From Streptomyces chartreusis NRRL 3882 (lineage in GTDB: Bacteria > Actinomycetota > Actinomycetes > Streptomycetales > Streptomycetaceae), in assembly GCF_900236475.1 (NCBI RefSeq), contig NZ_LT963352.1, forward strand, positions 8,465,001-8,529,000: a stretch of 64,000 nucleotides of DNA, read 5' to 3'. Made by a program: the position numbers and the translations under genes. Shown piece after piece: positions 1 to 8,801 of the stretch. Each line of letters opens with the position of its first letter. Position 1 is the first letter of the stretch. A model generated the notes under the pieces. It did no database searches. It was not told the origin of the DNA and saw nothing but the letters and a program-made list of their open reading frames with translations.

Positions 1-2657
1 CCGTGGGGACGGGGTGGTGTCACGACTCCGCCGGATCGCGGAGCCGCGTATAGGGGGGGCCGCCGGTGCGGCGGCGGGAGGAACGGCAGGTGGGTGTCGG
101 TCGCCGGGTCGAGGGCCGCGCCGAGCGCCAGCAGGCACCCTGCCGTTCCGGTGGCGAGGTCCATGGACAGCCGCATCATCTGGTGGCCGGGGAAGGCGAG
201 TTGGCCCTCGTAGGCCATCGCGAACCAGCCCAGTCCGGCGATCTGCCCGGCCAGCCGGTCCGCGGTCGCGCCCGGCGTGGTCGTGCGGCTGAGGTGCAGG
301 ATCATTCCGGCGCGGCCCTGGAACAACCCGGGCTGCGCGTAGAAGCGTGAGGTGGCCGCCGTGAGCACACCGGAGCGGGCCGGCCCGAACTCCCCGGCCA
401 GGTGCGGGGCGTGGCCCACGAGGTCGTCGAGGACCATGCCGATTCCCGCGCTGCCGTCGCCGAGGTAGGGCAGGGTCCGCCAGCCCTCGTCGACCTCCAG
501 CGCACCGCCCTCGCGGGTCGCACAGGACTCCAGGTCCCGGCGCAGCGCCACGGCCGCCGCCTCCAGCCATTCGGCCCGGCCGGTCCACTCGTACTGCCGC
601 AGCATGAGCAGTGCGGGGCCGGTCGCGCCCCGCAGCAGTCCGGCGCGCGGCCGGGGCGTGGCGGGGAGCGGCTCGGCGAGCCGTCGCAGCAGGATCCGGG
701 CGGCCTCGTCGGCCCGCTCGCGCAGCACCGCTTCCCCGGTGGTGTGCGCCAGGTGGCCCAGGACGAGGCCCAGTCCGGCCAGTCCGCCGTGCAGGTCGGA
801 GGAGAGGTTCTGCCAGCGCTCCGCGAGGATGCCCTCGACCAGGTCCAGCGCCCGCTGCCGGTGCCCGAGCCGGTCCAGGACCAGGGCGACGCCCGCGAGA
901 CCGTCGTACAGGCCGAGCGGCGTGCCGACCGGGGCCGGCGCCGTCCGGGCCAGCAGCCAGCGCTCGCCCTCCTCGTACCGCTCGGCGCCGATCGCGTCCA
1001 GCGCGTACAGCACCCCGGCCGCGCCGTGGGCGATCCCCAGCCCGCCGCCGTCGGAGAACTGGGCGACATCGCCCGGGAAGAGCCGGTCGTCGCGCTCCGG
1101 GGTGGCCGAGGCGAGGATCGCCTTGACCATGGAGTCGCGGCTGTACGGCCAGTCGCCCGGGTCCACCGGAGAGGACGGAGCGGCCACCGTACGGCCGGAC
1201 ACCTCCCGCGTGATCTCCGTGACCGCCTCGTCGAGAAACTCCCGCGGCACGTCCGGGAACTCCTCCGCGATCACCTCGGCCAGATGTGCCGCCTTGCCGC
1301 GGTCGACCACGAACAGCGTGGTCACGGGCAGGAACAGGGCCAGCCGCAGACAGGCCAGCGCATAGCGGTCGACGTCGGCGCCCCGGCGGTCCGGCGGCGC
1401 GAAGAAGCCCGGGTGGGCGACGACCTGGCGGCCGTTCTCCCCGGCCGGGGCCGCGGCCTCGAAGTCGAGGAGGAAGACCGTCTCCTCGTCCGGCGCGACC
1501 ATGATGTTGAAGACGTGCAGGTCGTTGAAGACGATGCCGCGCGCGTGCACCGCCGCCACGGCCTCCTCCACCTTGCGGTGGATGCGCAGCGCCCACGCCG
1601 TGTACGCGGCGACGGCCTCCGGCTCGGGATCCTGGGCGAGCAGCGGATGCCGCTCGGCGAAGAAGGAATTGAGCGGGCGGCCCTCGAGGAAGTCCATCAC
1701 CAGGAATCGGTGGCCGCCGAGCTCGAACCAGTCGCGCACCTCCGGCACCACGCCCGTGCCCGCGACCTGCTCCAGCGCCCGCTTCTCCCGCTCCAGCCGG
1801 GCGATCGCGTCGGCGCCGTCCGAGGCGAGCCCAGCGTGCGGCCGGCCCTCCTTCAGCACGACCCTGCGCCCGTCGCGCGTGTCGGTGCCCGCGTACACAC
1901 CGCCGCCGTTGGAGAAGTGCAGCGCCTTCTCGATGCGGTAGGGCAGGTCGCCCGTCGTCGTGTTGTTGCGCGCGTCCAGATGGGGCTTGAGGAACTCCGG
2001 CAGCGTCACCCAGTCCGGCACCTGGAAGGACGGCGTCCGCCGGTCCGGCACCAGCCGCCCCGCACCGTCCCGCACGGCCGGCACCAGCGCGCCCCGCTCG
2101 TCCACGACGAAGGAGCGCGCGAAGGCGCCGTACCGGACGTACAGCGGACCCTCGCCCCACCGCAGGTCGGTCAGGATGTACGGCCCCTCGAACCCCTCCA
2201 GCAGCGCCCCCAGCTCGCGCAGCACCTCGTGCAGCTGCTCCTCGCCGGCCGGATAGACGGTGACGAACTTGCCGCTGCCGTCGCGCGGCGCGTACTTGGT
2301 GTTGCGCAGGTGCAGCAGGTGCGGGCCCGGCACGAACTTGAAGGGGATCCGCCGCTCGACGCAGTAGTCCCACACGATCCCGGCGATCCGCTCCGCGTTC
2401 GCCCGGGTCGCCGAGGCGTGGATCTTCCAGCCCTGCGCCGGGCCCTGCGCCGGCTCGCCGTCCGGACCGAGCGGCGTCATCGTCAGCCAGTCGCCGATCC
2501 GTGCCGCCTCCCAGCCCTCGGGCACCGGCCGGCGGGCCGTCTCGTAGAGGTGGGCCGCCGTCCCCTGCGCGGCATCCTGCCCGCTGTGCGCCAGCCGGTC
2601 CGGCGTCTCGTAGAAGTGCCGGTCGGCGAGCGCGTACACCTCGTACCGCTTGTCCAT
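1..2657 (-). CDS. ramC: Class III lanthionine synthetase RamC/LanKC (partial, C-terminus off the left edge)
   Basis: The start MDKRYEVYALADRHFYETPD is the typical opening of SapB synthetase RamC, which dehydrates Ser/Thr in a precursor peptide and forms (methyl)lanthionine or labionin. In order: N-terminal phospho-Ser/Thr lyase region (about 1-230), a kinase-like domain with a candidate ATP lysine in VVLKEGR (about 265) and the catalytic loop GIVFNDLHVFN (about 375) followed by LLDFEAA, then a LanC-like repeat region (from about 520). No stop occurs before the edge, giving about 885 residues; RamC is normally about 930, so only a short tail is missing. ATG is preceded by GGAGGGGGA. The precursor (ramS) and transporter genes would lie further left, outside the window. 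The last 20 or so codons look poor, so a frameshift near the edge is possible. Confidence 0.9.
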   Translation of the reverse strand, partial: MDKRYEVYALADRHFYETPDRLAHSGQDAAQGTAAHLYETARRPVPEGWEAARIGDWLTMTPLGPDGEPAQGPAQGWKIHASATRANAERIAGIVWDYCVERRIPFKFVPGPHLLHLRNTKYAPRDGSGKFVTVYPAGEEQLHEVLRELGALLEGFEGPYILTDLRWGEGPLYVRYGAFARSFVVDERGALVPAVRDGAGRLVPDRRTPSFQVPDWVTLPEFLKPHLDARNNTTTGDLPYRIEKALHFSNGGGVYAGTDTRDGRRVVLKEGRPHAGLASDGADAIARLEREKRALEQVAGTGVVPEVRDWFELGGHRFLVMDFLEGRPLNSFFAERHPLLAQDPEPEAVAAYTAWALRIHRKVEEAVAAVHARGIVFNDLHVFNIMVAPDEETVFLLDFEAAAPAGENGRQVVAHPGFFAPPDRRGADVDRYALACLRLALFLPVTTLFVVDRGKAAHLAEVIAEEFPDVPREFLDEAVTEITREVSGRTVAAPSSPVDPGDWPYSRDSMVKAILASATPERDDRLFPGDVAQFSDGGGLGIAHGAAGVLYALDAIGAERYEEGERWLLARTAPAPVGTPLGLYDGLAGVALVLDRLGHRQRALDLVEGILAERWQNLSSDLHGGLAGLGLVLGHLAHTTGEAVLRERADEAARILLRRLAEPLPATPRPRAGLLRGATGPALLMLRQYEWTGRAEWLEAAAVALRRDLESCATREGGALEVDEGWRTLPYLGDGSAGIGMVLDDLVGHAPHLAGEFGPARSGVLTAATSRFYAQPGLFQGRAGMILHLSRTTTPGATADRLAGQIAGLGWFAMAYEGQLAFPGHQMMRLSMDLATGTAGCLLALGAALDPATDTHLPFLPPPHRRPPLYAAPRSGGVVTPPRPH

Positions 2658-2843
2658 GCGTCCCCCTCCGTGACGGGCACCGAGCCTTCCAGCCACGCCA
2701 CGGGCCCGGACAGTCACGCCTGTCACGAGAACACCGTGCGGAACGCATGGGTAAAGACATGTTCGGTGGCTTTCGAGCGCCCGTTCCGGCTCGGCTCCAC
2801 GGAACGCTCACAGGGGCTGCGCAGGTGTCTCATAAGCGCTGTA

Positions 2844-5294
2844 ATGGCCAACGTGGTCAGTGAGGGCGCCGAAGAGCGCGGAACGCGAACGCTGCGTGCC
2901 GAAGGTGCCCTCAAAGCGATCGCGGTCGATCAGGAGTCACCCGAACGGGTGCACCGTGCTCTCGAACAGGCACTCGTCTTCGCCGGTGCCGCGTTCGTCG
3001 CCGTGTACACGCCCAGTCAGGACGGCGAACTGCTCTCCCTCGTCGAGTCGGCCGGCGCACCCAGGACGCTGTACGGGCTGCGCGACAGTTACCCGCGCGC
3101 CGGGCGCTCCCCGGCCGCCGAGGCCCACCGCGGCGGACGGCCGGTGTCGCTGAGCCCGGCGGAACTCGCCGAGCACGCCCAGGCGCGGCGTGTGCCGTCC
3201 CGGGACTTCCATCTGGTGGCCCTGCCCGTGCACGGCAACGGCGGCGGCTGCCTGCTGGCCGTGAGCGAGCGCCCCGCCGGGTTCGACACCGACGACCGCA
3301 AGTGCCTGGAACTCGTCTCCGAGGCGGTCGCCTTCACCGCCCCGGCCGCTCCGGCCGAGGGCGGTGAGCTGCCGCCGGGCGCCTTCAGCCTCGCCATGGA
3401 CACCGGCCGCGTCCGGGTCGGCGACGATCTGCTGGACCTCTTCGGCCTGGACCCCGTGGAGTTCGACGGCCGCGTCGAGACCCTGCTCGGCCTGACCGTG
3501 CCCGAGGACCTGCCCTCGCTGATGTCCGTCGTGGAGGCGGACCACATGTCCATCGGCGACCGGGAGCTGGAGTTCCGCGTGCTCCAGCCCACCGGGCCGC
3601 CGAAGTGGCTCCGGCTGACCGGGCGTCTCCTGCCCGGTGGCGAGGGCCACCCGGCGCGGCTCGTGGGAACCGTCGCCGACGCCTCCACGCTGCGCTCCGA
3701 CGTCACCGACGTGGCCCGCGTCCAGCGCCTGGCCACCGCGCTGGCCACCGCCGTCACCGTCCGCGACGTCGGAAACGCCGTGGTCGCCGCCCTGCGCAGG
3801 CCGCTCAGGGCCGACCGGATCGCCCTCGCCGAGCTGGAGAGCGACCGGCTCGTCGTCACCGTCCTCGACCCGCCCGAACCCGAGGCCTGGCCCGAGCTGT
3901 GGCGCAGGGAGTGGCGCAGCGAGTGGCCCGACGCGCCCGTGCGCGCCATGCCCACCCTCTCCGCTGCCCTGCGCGAGGGCCGGGCCCGGATCTGGCCCGC
4001 CGGCAGTACCCTGGAACGCGCCCTGGCCGAGGTCGGCCCCGGCGGCCTCGCCGTCCTGCCGCTGCCCGCCGGGAACCGCATGGCGGGGGCCTGCCTGATC
4101 GGCTGGGACGCCCCGCACGACTTCGGCACCGACGAACGCGCCCTGCTCACCGCCTGCGCCGGCCTGGCCGGACAGGCGCTGGTGCGGGCCCGGGCCTTCG
4201 ACGCCGAACACGAACTCGTCGGCATGCTCCAGCGCCAGCTGCTGCCGCGCCGCCTGCCCCGGCTGCCCGGCGCGGTGGCCGTCGCCCGCTACCTGCCCAG
4301 CACGGCAGGGCTCGAACTCGGCGGCGACTGGTACGACGTCATCCCGCTGCCCGACCACCACGTCGCCCTGGTCATCGGCGACGTCCAGGGGCACAGCGCG
4401 GGCGCCGCCACCCTCATGGGCCAGATGCGCACCGCCCTGCGCGCCTACGCCGTCGAGGGGCACCCGCCCGACGTGGTGGTGGGGCACGCCAACCGGCTGC
4501 TCATGGACATGGAGAGCGACCTCTTCGCCACCTGCGCCTACGTCGACGTCGACCTGGAGGAGGGCTCCGCCTGGTGCGTGCGCGCCGGGCACCTGCCGCC
4601 GGTGCTGCGGTACCCGGACGGCCGGACCGAGATCGCGGAGGCCGAGGGCGGCCCGCCCCTCGGGGTGATCACCCAGGCCGACTTCCCCATGAGCCCGCTG
4701 CGCCTCCCGCCCGGCACCGTGATCGCCCTGGCCACGGACGGCCTCGTCGAGACGCCCGGCACCGACATCGACGAGGGCATGGACCGCCTCGCCGGCCGGC
4801 TGGCCGGAGCCGCCCCCGCCGACCTGGGGTTCGTCGCCGACGCCCTCCTCGGCAACGCCCCGCGCAGTGACGACGTCGCCCTGCTCCTCATGCGCTACGA
4901 CGGCATGGACCTGCGCCCGCTGCGGGAGAGCTGGACGGTGTGGCGCGTCCCGCAGGCCGTCGGGCACGCCCGCCGCTTCGCCCGGCGCACCCTGCGCACC
5001 TGGGGCGTCACCGAGGACATCGACGCCGTCCTCCTCGTCGTCTCCGAACTCGTCACCAACGCCCTCGTCCACACCGACGGCCGGGTCCGCATGGACCTCA
5101 CGCTCATCAACAACCGCCTGCGCGTCGCCATCGCCGACGCCTCCCCGCGCAGCCCGGTCCGGCCGACCAGCATCGGCTGGGAGGCCACGGGCGGCCGGGG
5201 CATCCTCCTCGTCGAGGCCCTGTCGGCGACGTGGGGGACTCTGCCGGTCAGCGGCGGCAAGCAGGTGTGGGCGGAGGTCGCACTCGGGCGATGA
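2844..5294 (+). CDS. PP2C/SpoIIE-type serine phosphatase with GAF, PAS and HATPase (anti-sigma-like) domains
   Basis: An 816-residue cytoplasmic regulator. The order read from the sequence is: N-terminal GAF-like region (about 30-165), PAS (about 175-285), GAF (about 295-450), SpoIIE/PP2C phosphatase (about 460-690, with GGDWYDV and VIGDVQGHSAGAA metal-site motifs and SDDVALLLMRY) and a C-terminal HATPase_c_2 domain with N-box SELVTNALVHT near 734 and GGRGILLVEAL. Proteins of this layout dephosphorylate anti-sigma-factor antagonists and can phosphorylate them, tuning partner-switching sigma pathways. It is transcribed divergently from ramC across a 186-bp gap. The start at ATG lacks a clear Shine-Dalgarno; reading frame continues far upstream but that part is antisense to ramC and is not coding. 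Confidence 0.85.
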   Translation: MANVVSEGAEERGTRTLRAEGALKAIAVDQESPERVHRALEQALVFAGAAFVAVYTPSQDGELLSLVESAGAPRTLYGLRDSYPRAGRSPAAEAHRGGRPVSLSPAELAEHAQARRVPSRDFHLVALPVHGNGGGCLLAVSERPAGFDTDDRKCLELVSEAVAFTAPAAPAEGGELPPGAFSLAMDTGRVRVGDDLLDLFGLDPVEFDGRVETLLGLTVPEDLPSLMSVVEADHMSIGDRELEFRVLQPTGPPKWLRLTGRLLPGGEGHPARLVGTVADASTLRSDVTDVARVQRLATALATAVTVRDVGNAVVAALRRPLRADRIALAELESDRLVVTVLDPPEPEAWPELWRREWRSEWPDAPVRAMPTLSAALREGRARIWPAGSTLERALAEVGPGGLAVLPLPAGNRMAGACLIGWDAPHDFGTDERALLTACAGLAGQALVRARAFDAEHELVGMLQRQLLPRRLPRLPGAVAVARYLPSTAGLELGGDWYDVIPLPDHHVALVIGDVQGHSAGAATLMGQMRTALRAYAVEGHPPDVVVGHANRLLMDMESDLFATCAYVDVDLEEGSAWCVRAGHLPPVLRYPDGRTEIAEAEGGPPLGVITQADFPMSPLRLPPGTVIALATDGLVETPGTDIDEGMDRLAGRLAGAAPADLGFVADALLGNAPRSDDVALLLMRYDGMDLRPLRESWTVWRVPQAVGHARRFARRTLRTWGVTEDIDAVLLVVSELVTNALVHTDGRVRMDLTLINNRLRVAIADASPRSPVRPTSIGWEATGGRGILLVEALSATWGTLPVSGGKQVWAEVALGR

Positions 5295-5311
5295 GCCGTC
5301 AGAAGCAGGGG

Positions 5312-6679
5312 CTACCCGGCCGGCGTTGCGGAAGCGGGCCGCAGCCGCCCGCTGTGCCGTTGGAAGGACAGGGCCTGACCCAGGATCAGCAACAGGTTGG
5401 CGCCCGCGAGGGCGAGCCACAGACCCGTCAGCCCTCCGACGTCAGCGGTGGGGACGGAGACCAGCGAGAGCACGCCGTAGCACACCGCGAACGTCACCAG
5501 ACTCGGCATCGTGCGCCGGATGCTGATGAGCCCGAAACCGCACACCGCCTGCACCGCGTCGGCCATGACGACGACGAGCAGGATCGCCAGCATGCCCGCC
5601 ACCCGTTCCTGCAACCGCTGGTCGTCGGTGAAGACGGGGATGATCAGGTCGTGGAGCACGGCGATCACGGCCCCCAGGGTGCCGATCGCCACCACGGCCA
5701 CCTGTAGTCCCGCCATGACTCCACGCCGGACCCCCTGGACGTCGCCGTCGCGCACATGGCCGGCGACCGTGGGGACCGTCGCCTGTCCTATCGCCACGGC
5801 GGCGGTGAAGACGAGGTTGGCGAGGGAGATGCAGATGCTGTGCACCGCCGCCGTCTCCGCGCCGAGCCGCGCGGCGGCGAACCCCAGAACTCCCAGTACG
5901 GCGAACTTGATCAGCACCGTCCCGGCGAGGGGAACACCCACCTTGGCGAGCGCCAGCATCTCCCGGGGCACCGGCCTGCCCGGGTTCAGCGAGTGGCCCG
6001 CCAGCACCGTCGAGCGGTGCAGCGACAACTGGGCGACCCCCGCGGTGATGATGTTGGAGGCGAGGATGGCCACCCCCGCTCCGACGAGCCCGAGCGAGGG
6101 AAGCGGACCGGCACCCGGTACGAGCAGCAGCGACAGCAGCACCGCCGTGCCCGTGCCCCACAGCCCCGCCCGCATCACGAGCTTCCCGCGTCCGAGACCC
6201 ACGAGAACCGAGGTGGCGGACGAGGCGAGCGCGGTGCACACCAGGCTGCACGCCAGGAGCGCCGGGAACCAGCCCAGCTCGTCGAGCACCTCGCGGGGCA
6301 CTCCTGTCCACGCGCCCAGCAACGGAACACCGAGCACCGCGACGGCCGCGACGGCGCCCACCACCATCGCGAGCCACGTTCCGTTCCTCACGGTCGGCAA
6401 CAGCGCGTCCGGGTCGTCGTCATGGGCGGCGACGAACGGCATGACACCACGCATCACGCCGTTCACCGCCGCGGTGGACGGCGTGAACACGGCCATGGCG
6501 ACGGTGAAGGCGGCGAGCGACGACGTGGTGTGCTGCCCGAGCACCGCCGTGTCCACGAGCGCTCCCGCGGACGAGGCGATCATCGTCAGGTAGAGGGGGA
6601 GAGCCGCGCCCGCGATGCGTCTGACGACGCTTTCCCGTTGCTGAGCTGTCTGCTTCGCTGGTGTCGTTTTCCTGGACAT
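5312..6679 (-). CDS. MATE family efflux transporter (DinF-like)
   Basis: A 455-residue polytopic membrane protein. The N-terminal segment ALPLYLTMIASSAGALVDTAVLG matches the first helix of DinF-type MATE carriers, which export cationic drugs or metabolites in exchange for Na+ or H+; about twelve hydrophobic segments follow. Its stop lies 17 bp from the stop of the converging phosphatase gene. The chosen start (MSRKTTPAK) gives the normal family length; upstream in-frame starts MKGAQR (6697) and MVSANL (6721) exist and none has an ideal ribosome binding site. The substrate cannot be told from sequence. Confidence 0.85.
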   Translation of the reverse strand: MSRKTTPAKQTAQQRESVVRRIAGAALPLYLTMIASSAGALVDTAVLGQHTTSSLAAFTVAMAVFTPSTAAVNGVMRGVMPFVAAHDDDPDALLPTVRNGTWLAMVVGAVAAVAVLGVPLLGAWTGVPREVLDELGWFPALLACSLVCTALASSATSVLVGLGRGKLVMRAGLWGTGTAVLLSLLLVPGAGPLPSLGLVGAGVAILASNIITAGVAQLSLHRSTVLAGHSLNPGRPVPREMLALAKVGVPLAGTVLIKFAVLGVLGFAAARLGAETAAVHSICISLANLVFTAAVAIGQATVPTVAGHVRDGDVQGVRRGVMAGLQVAVVAIGTLGAVIAVLHDLIIPVFTDDQRLQERVAGMLAILLVVVMADAVQAVCGFGLISIRRTMPSLVTFAVCYGVLSLVSVPTADVGGLTGLWLALAGANLLLILGQALSFQRHSGRLRPASATPAG

Positions 6680-6846
6680 CCTCTGGGCGCCCTTCATTTG
6701 GAAGAGATTCGCGGAAACCATCTCGCGTGCGTCGACAGTGTGCCGCCGCGGGACAGGCCGCCGGCCCGGGTGATCAGGTGTTCCCGTGGGGTACCCGGAG
6801 CGGGCAGGACGGAGAACCCGCAACGAGCCGAAGGAAGAGGAACGTC

Positions 6847-7266
6847 ATGGCTCAGCATGTCCGCGACATCATGACCAGCGATCCGGCCACGGTCGAGCCG
6901 CAGACCTCCGTCGCAGAGGTGGCCCGCATCATGCGCGACGAGGACCTCGGCGTCGTCCTGGTGACGGACGGCGACAATCTGCGCGGTGTGGTCACCGACC
7001 GTGACCTGGTGGTCCGGTCGATCAGCCGGGGCGGCGACCCGGAGCGGACCAGCGTGGCCGACGCGTGCAGTGACGACCTGGTCACCGTCAGCCCCGACGA
7101 GGACCTCGGTCACGCGGTGGAGCTCATGCGTGAGCACTCCGTGCGCCGTATCCCGGTCGTCGACCACGGCCACCCCGTGGGCATCGTCTCCCTGGGCGAC
7201 ATGGCCATGGAGCGCGACCCGGACTCGGCGCTGGGCGACATCAGCGCCGCGCGTCCCAACACCTGA
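6847..7266 (+). CDS. CBS domain pair protein
   Basis: A 139-residue protein made almost only of two CBS motifs: DIMTSDPATVEPQTSVAEVARIM (about 7-30) with GVVTDRDLV, and a second copy with DLVTVSPDEDLGHAVELM and GIVSLGDMA. Such stand-alone pairs bind adenosyl nucleotides (ATP, AMP, SAM) and act as energy sensors on partner proteins. ATG is preceded by GGAAGAGG at good spacing. It is monocistronic, with a strong hairpin just downstream. Homologues of this size are common in Streptomyces, often stress-induced; the partner here is unknown. Confidence 0.9.
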   Translation: MAQHVRDIMTSDPATVEPQTSVAEVARIMRDEDLGVVLVTDGDNLRGVVTDRDLVVRSISRGGDPERTSVADACSDDLVTVSPDEDLGHAVELMREHSVRRIPVVDHGHPVGIVSLGDMAMERDPDSALGDISAARPNT

Positions 7267-7282
7267 CGACAGCACCCGAGCG

Positions 7283-7317
7283 GACGGTCCCGCGCACGCA
7301 CGGTGCGCGGGACCGTC
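7283..7317 (+). terminator. Rho-independent-like hairpin after CBS gene
   Basis: A perfect 15-bp inverted repeat (GACGGTCCCGCGCAC and its complement) with a 5-nt loop lies 17 bp after the CBS-gene stop. There is no T-run, as usual in Streptomyces. Confidence 0.75.
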
Positions 7318-7446
7318 GTACGGTGCGCACAACAGTCCCGAGGCGCGCGGGACTTCAGAGACCGGCCGAGACGTCACGACCCGGGTTTGTTCGGTTTGTT
7401 CATGGGGACTCGAACAGCAGCGGATGCAGAAGGAAGATGATGAGTC

Positions 7447-7629
7447 GTGACGACCATGGAGACCAGTGACAAGCCCCTCGTCCGTCGGCCCGAGACCGGC
7501 TGGTTGAAGGCACGCCGCCTGCGCGGAAAGGCCGCGCTGCGGACCTGCCTCCCCGCCGTGGAGGACCGGGCCACCACCCGGACCGCGCGCTCCGAGCCGG
7601 ACTGGAACATCGTCAGGGGCGAGGACTGA
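7447..7629 (+). CDS. Small hypothetical protein (60 aa)
   Basis: A GTG-started ORF (MTTMETSDKPLVRRPETG...) between the CBS gene and rfbA. Nearly all third codon positions are G or C, much more than expected by chance even here, which argues for coding. The product is basic and arginine-rich in the middle, ends DWNIVRGED, and has no signal peptide, membrane segment or motif I recognise. An internal ATG at 7456 is an alternative start. A purine-rich GGAAGATGATGAG stretch precedes the GTG. No function can be assigned. Confidence 0.45.
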   Translation: MTTMETSDKPLVRRPETGWLKARRLRGKAALRTCLPAVEDRATTRTARSEPDWNIVRGED

Positions 7630-7733
7630 CCGCTCCCCAGGAGGCCGCGCGGTGACGATGCGCGTAACTCCGCGCGTCGGCAACCAAAAGAAGTGATGTT
7701 CACATCCGCCGGATCACGACTAAGGTGAGCCGA

Positions 7734-8801
7734 ATGAAGGCTCTCGTGCTGTCCGGCGGCGCAGGAACAAGACTGAGGCCGATCACGCACACGTCGGCCA
7801 AGCAACTGGTGCCAGTGGCCAACAAGGCTGTGCTCTTCTACGGGTTGGAGTCGATCGCCGAGGCCGGCATCACCGACGTGGGCATGATCGTCGGGGACAC
7901 GGCCGCGGAGATCGAGGAAGCGGTGGGTGACGGGTCGCAGTTCGGCCTCAAGGTCACCTACATACCCCAGGAGCGGCCCCTGGGGCTGGCCCACGCGGTG
8001 CTGATCGCCCGGGACTACCTCGGTGACGACGACTTCGTGATGTACCTCGGCGACAACTTCATCGTCGGCGGCATCACCGGACTCGTCGACGAGTTCCGCA
8101 GCAACCGGCCCGACGCCCAGATCCTGCTCACCCGCGTGGCCGACCCACGCGCCTTCGGTGTCGCCGAACTCGACCCCTCCGGCCAGGTCATCGGCCTGGA
8201 GGAGAAGCCCGACCGGCCCAAGAGCGATCTCGCCCTGGTCGGCGTCTACCTGTTCACCCCCCTGATCCACGACGCGGTACGCGCCATCGAACCGTCCTGG
8301 CGCGGCGAACTGGAGATCACCCACGCCATCCAGCACCTGATCGACTCGCGCGCCGACGTGCGCTGCACGGTCATCACGGGCTACTGGAAGGACACCGGCA
8401 ACGTCGGCGACATGCTCGAGGTGAACCGCATGGTTCTGGAGGGCATGGACCGGCGGATCGACGGCGAGGTGGACGCGGCGTCGGAGACCATCGGGCGCGT
8501 GGTGGTGGAGGAGGGCGCGCGGATCATCGACTCGCGCATCGTCGGCCCCGCCGTCATCGGTTCCGGAACGGTCATCCGCAACTCCTACGTGGGTCCCTTC
8601 ACCTCCATCGCGGAGAACTGCCGGGTCACCGACAGTGAAGTCGAGTTCTCCATCGTGCTGCGGGACTCCTCGATCCAGGGCGTGGGCCGGATCGAGTCCT
8701 CGCTGATCGGCCGGCACGTCGAGGTGACGCCGGCCCCCAGCGTCCCCAGCGCCCACCGCCTCGTCCTCGGAGATCACAGCAAGGTGCAGATCACTTCATG
8801 A
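7734..8801 (+). CDS. rfbA: Glucose-1-phosphate thymidylyltransferase (long form)
   Basis: Makes dTDP-glucose from glucose-1-phosphate and dTTP, the first step to dTDP-L-rhamnose and other deoxysugars. The N-terminal nucleotidyltransferase signature LSGGAGTRLRPIT (about 6-18) and EKPDRPKS are present, and a C-terminal left-handed beta-helix (repeats such as IIDSRIVGPAVIGSGTVIRN, about 255-330) makes this the 355-residue StrD-type long form rather than the 290-residue RmlA. ATG at 7734 follows AAGGTGA at 5-nt spacing; a GTG 9 bp upstream overlaps that site and is less likely. The stop overlaps rfbB by 4 bp. Confidence 0.93.
   Translation: MKALVLSGGAGTRLRPITHTSAKQLVPVANKAVLFYGLESIAEAGITDVGMIVGDTAAEIEEAVGDGSQFGLKVTYIPQERPLGLAHAVLIARDYLGDDDFVMYLGDNFIVGGITGLVDEFRSNRPDAQILLTRVADPRAFGVAELDPSGQVIGLEEKPDRPKSDLALVGVYLFTPLIHDAVRAIEPSWRGELEITHAIQHLIDSRADVRCTVITGYWKDTGNVGDMLEVNRMVLEGMDRRIDGEVDAASETIGRVVVEEGARIIDSRIVGPAVIGSGTVIRNSYVGPFTSIAENCRVTDSEVEFSIVLRDSSIQGVGRIESSLIGRHVEVTPAPSVPSAHRLVLGDHSKVQITS

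Noticed and set aside
402..2843. Long plus-strand open frame continuous with the phosphatase gene
   Set aside because: It is antisense to ramC; its translation is low-complexity Arg/Gly/Pro and does not resemble any protein, while the minus strand gives a clear RamC.
2937..5420. 827-codon minus-strand ORF
   Set aside because: Shadow of the phosphatase gene; Gly/Ala/Arg/Glu-rich low-complexity translation.
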